Made by a program: the position numbers and the translations under genes. Shown here piece by piece: positions 42,564 to 44,278 of a DNA stretch of 44,278 nt. The notes below the pieces were generated by a model that saw nothing but the letters and a program-made list of their open reading frames with translations, was not told where the DNA came from and searched no databases. Source of the DNA: a virus; the IMG/VR virus record IMGVR_UViG_3300021424_000080, positions 1 to 44,278 of that record. One strand, 5' to 3'. Every line of letters begins with the position of its first letter. Within the stretch, counting starts at the first letter, position 1.

Positions 42564-42758
42564 TTATGTTAATGTTACAATTCCTTGTGCAGCTGTCTTC
42601 AGCTCTAATACACTCACCTGAATGGGACCACTAAGCAGCTCTTGTATTTGCTTGTTAGCAATCTCTTTAGTTTTGTCATCAATACCAGGTGTAGCACACA
42701 ATGCTGCTAATCTCTCAATTACAGTCATTGATTCTTGTCCAATCATTGCTCTATTCAT
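42564..42758 (-). CDS. Small protein of unknown function, 64 aa
   Basis: Overlaps the acidic 89-residue gene by 8 bases and ends 4 bases before the next gene, so it is part of the same operon. The helical sequence includes VIERLAALCATPGIDDKTKE and IANKQIQELLSG. There is no recognised motif. Tight packing supports it being a real gene. Confidence 0.6.
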   Translation of the reverse strand: MNRAMIGQESMTVIERLAALCATPGIDDKTKEIANKQIQELLSGPIQVSVLELKTAAQGIVTLT

Positions 42759-43020
42759 CTATCAAATTGTTTATATCTTCATCAGAAAGTTTAGGGGGAA
42801 CGCTGTCCTCACGAATCTCTTCTTCTAGAAGCTCATCTTCTTGATTAGCTAAATATTCTTCTTGGACAACAATATTAATTGTATCCTGAACATCGTCCTG
42901 CGTTCCTATAATATCTACATAATCAGCTCCTGCTTCATATATATGTGTGAGTGTGTTGATAAGAAATTCCAAATTAATCTTACGAAACCTCACTTCTTTA
43001 CTGTTCTGTCGCTTCGTCAT
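42751..43020 (-). CDS. Acidic protein of unknown function, 89 aa
   Basis: The N-terminus is basic (MTKRQNSKEVRFRKINLEF) and a short alpha/beta unit follows (LTHIYEAGADYVDIIGTQDD, then TINIVVQEEY). The C-terminal 35 residues are strongly acidic (EDELLEEEIREDSVPP). It overlaps the cysteine-rich gene by 23 bases and the next gene by 8 bases. I recall such a family in related phages but no function. A charge-separated adaptor is possible. Confidence 0.6.
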   Translation of the reverse strand: MTKRQNSKEVRFRKINLEFLINTLTHIYEAGADYVDIIGTQDDVQDTINIVVQEEYLANQEDELLEEEIREDSVPPKLSDEDINNLIDE

Positions 43021-43285
43021 ATTCGTCTTCTTGTTCTCTTGTCATAACTGGCATCCACTTATTGAGAGGACACGCACATGACAAGCATTTTGTTTTAGCT
43101 GAAAGTGTACATCCACAACTTGTACAATGTGCATCAGGACGTATTGTCTTGTAATTCTTAGAATGAAACTGACAACTGTCACAAATTGCCATCCTATCTG
43201 CTGAAACTTGATCAATCTGTTCCTTTATTTTTTTTTCTGGAAACAGATTGTTTTTCCAACCTTCGTAAATCTGCGTTAAGCTCAT
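42998..43285 (-). CDS. Cysteine-rich zinc-binding-like protein, 95 aa
   Basis: The N-terminus IYEGWKNNLFPEKKIKEQ is followed by eight cysteines at residues 35, 38, 54, 57, 59, 67, 70 and 72 (CDSC, CTSCGC, CLSCAC) and CPLNKW. The spacing suggests two zinc sites. I recall the same layout in small phage proteins of unknown role (it resembles DUF6171-type proteins, unverified). Starting at ATG 43285 makes it overlap the HU-like gene by 74 bases; the internal ATG at 43192 would avoid that, but it would remove the apparently conserved N-terminus. Confidence 0.65.
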   Translation of the reverse strand: MSLTQIYEGWKNNLFPEKKIKEQIDQVSADRMAICDSCQFHSKNYKTIRPDAHCTSCGCTLSAKTKCLSCACPLNKWMPVMTREQEDEYDEATEQ

Positions 43286-43625
43286 TTATTCTATTGATTA
43301 ATATTTTACGCTTTAATAGCATCTCATCAATTACATCATTCCACTTCTGCACCTTCGCATCACTGTCTGTTGTAACTATTTTATTTCTGAGTGTACGTAT
43401 TTGGCCATCCATAACATCAAGTTTCTTTTGAGCAGCTTTATCATTCCACTTCAGTGTGCCAAGTGCAGAAATCTCTACACTCTTATTCTTCTGTGTTGCA
43501 TTAACAACGCTTTCAAACTGATGCTTCACCACCTCATCAACAATACTTATGTCTATGTTGAGCTGCTTTGCCAATCGCTTGACAAACCAATCTCTATGAG
43601 ACATCGAACTAAGCTTTCCCTCCAT
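43212..43625 (-). CDS. HU/IHF-like DNA-binding protein with coiled coil, 137 aa
   Basis: Residues about 9-60 (DWFVKRLAKQLNIDISIVDE, VVKHQFESVVNA, VEISALGTLKWNDK) match the start of an HU/IHF domain: helix pair, then the strand with an x-Gly-x-Leu/Phe-x turn. The DNA-binding arm of HU seems absent. The C-terminal half is a coiled coil (KILINRINELNADLRRLEKQ) with a basic end (SRKKNKG). ATG 43625 overlaps the winged-helix gene by 17 bases; M8 (ATG 43604) would start 4 bases after that stop and is a reasonable alternative. It may serve DNA packaging, being near the terminase, or regulation. Confidence 0.6.
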   Translation of the reverse strand: MEGKLSSMSHRDWFVKRLAKQLNIDISIVDEVVKHQFESVVNATQKNKSVEISALGTLKWNDKAAQKKLDVMDGQIRTLRNKIVTTDSDAKVQKWNDVIDEMLLKRKILINRINELNADLRRLEKQSVSRKKNKGTD

Positions 43626-43956
43626 GTAAAATCTTTATCTCCAACGTAATGTCATTTGAAAAATCCAACGATATTAGGGGATTAACAACAATCTTTCCAT
43701 CCTTCTTAAGAAGCAAATTACGCTTCTTTAGCTTCGACACCATATTATTCACTGTAGCTCCTGTTGTATCATACACTTGACAAAACTTCTCTCTATTACT
43801 AGGAACAGAAATACTTCCAGAAACAGCAATGAACGACATCAACTGCACTTCTCGCTCTGTAAGCTGTAAATCATTCAATGCAGAAAGAACAGAATAATAC
43901 TTCCCAGACAAATCAATGTCATTCTGCAATTCCTTCTTTAATCGTTGTACAATCAT
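43609..43956 (-). CDS. Winged-helix DNA-binding-like protein, 115 aa
   Basis: First gene of the late operon, 16 bases after the predicted transcription start. The sequence LQLTEREVQLMSFIAVSGSI, REKFCQVYDTTGATVNNMVS and KLKKRNLLLKKDGKIVVNP reads as helix, recognition helix and beta wing, as in MarR-like winged helices. I recall a related family in Bacteroidota phages. It could be the late regulator controlling the divergent promoter region beside it, or a terminase-associated DNA-binding protein. No cofactor-binding domain is present. Confidence 0.65.
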   Translation of the reverse strand: MIVQRLKKELQNDIDLSGKYYSVLSALNDLQLTEREVQLMSFIAVSGSISVPSNREKFCQVYDTTGATVNNMVSKLKKRNLLLKKDGKIVVNPLISLDFSNDITLEIKILHGGKA

Positions 43957-43979
43957 CTGACAATCATATTGGTTTCTAA

Positions 43980-44012
43980 CAAATATAAAACATCCTCCAC
44001 CAAAATAACAAA
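43980..44012 (-). promoter_or_regulatory. Bacteroidota-type promoter of the late operon
   Basis: Minus strand TTTG (44012-44009), 21 bases, TATATTTG (43987-43980), a perfect match to TAnnTTTG. Transcription would start near 43972, leaving a leader of about 16 bases before ATG 43956. It suggests that host RNA polymerase can read this operon. Confidence 0.6.
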
Positions 44013-44080
44013 TTTTATTATTCCTGTTTTTAATTAACCACCCCCACCCATGTGAATAATTGTAAAAAAGCCCCCCACCA

Positions 44081-44095
44081 AAATTTTCAAAATTT
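44081..44095. promoter_or_regulatory. AT palindrome in the divergent region (possible operator)
   Basis: AAATTTT-C-AAAATTT is a 7-bp inverted repeat about a single base, midway between the two divergent genes. It could be bound by a dimeric regulator, but AT-rich DNA produces such repeats by chance. Confidence 0.35.
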
Positions 44096-44157
44096 AAAAA
44101 ACTATTATGTCAATGGGAGGGGAGGTTACATCAGGTTGAAACCCCTTGAGGGTTATG

Positions 44158-44180
44158 GCAGGTTGGGGTGTTCCCCCTGC
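44158..44180 (+). other. GC-rich hairpin upstream of the plus-strand gene
   Basis: GCAGG, two bulged T, GGG, loop, CCC, CCTGC, then TTTGAC. It lies 34 bases before the ATG at 44215. It may be a leader hairpin or an attenuator for the plus-strand transcript. A second small hairpin AACCC/GGGTT lies just before it. Confidence 0.4.
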
Positions 44181-44214
44181 TTTGACACTAACTAAAACCA
44201 AAACACAAACTAAG

Positions 44215-44278
44215 ATGGCAAACGCAATCGAAATCACAGGACCACAAATCTTTCGTCTCAGAGTTCTAGAATCTGGGG
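44215..44278 (+). CDS. Start of a divergent plus-strand gene (partial)
   Basis: ATG at 44215 follows an A-rich leader (AAAACCAAAACACAAACTAAG), like those before the late genes. The frame is open to the right edge for 21 codons (MANAIEITGPQIFRLRVLES). It is too short to identify. It marks the edge of an oppositely transcribed module, probably the early or replication genes. Confidence 0.6.
   Translation, partial: MANAIEITGPQIFRLRVLESG

Overview
The window is part of the late (virion) module of a tailed double-stranded DNA phage that probably infects a member of the Bacteroidota. Three things point there. Gene starts are preceded by A-rich leaders and not by Shine-Dalgarno sequences. A near-perfect Bacteroidota-type promoter (TTTG, 21 bases, TATATTTG) precedes the first late gene. 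The order of terminase, portal, capsid, connectors, appendages, one very long tail protein and giant cargo proteins resembles crAss-like phages (Crassvirales) and their aquatic Bacteroidota relatives. That assignment rests on remembered family resemblance and gene order, not on a search. TAA, TAG and TGA all terminate genes, so there is no sign of the stop-codon recoding known in some crAss-like phages.

Almost everything is on the minus strand and is transcribed from right to left. From the right: a 258-base divergent control region (43957-44214) separates a plus-strand gene that runs off the right end from the late genes. Six small genes follow (43956-42227): a winged-helix protein, an HU/IHF-like protein, a cysteine-rich protein, two unknowns and a likely small terminase. 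Next come the large terminase and portal (42230-37612), a 133-base gap with a promoter and a direct repeat, an acidic scaffold-like protein, the major capsid protein and a terminator (37478-34630). After a structured 164-base spacer come a conserved capsid-proximal protein, a head-tail connector, an abundant virion protein with a Thr-rich tail, and another terminator (34498-31509).

The appendage block (31492-22982) holds a conserved structural protein, a 43-residue cysteine-rich protein, a small protein, a tail-collar protein, a Thr-linker protein, an 1836-residue fibre with collagen-like tracts and a C-terminal S74 chaperone, and a small Thr-tailed partner. A strong terminator closes it. The tail and ejection block (22841-1) holds two connector-like proteins around an HU-like protein, a 1824-residue tail protein, its 288-residue companion, and four large proteins of 1319, 973, 922 and more than 1536 residues. 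These four look like virion cargo that is ejected into the host.

The most interesting points are two separate HExxH zinc-peptidase cores in the 1319-residue cargo protein, a shared cysteine-rich N-terminal module in three consecutive appendage proteins, Thr-rich tracts in four virion proteins (three of which end at such a tract), recurring leader motifs in cargo proteins, and structured or repeated DNA in the few intergenic gaps.
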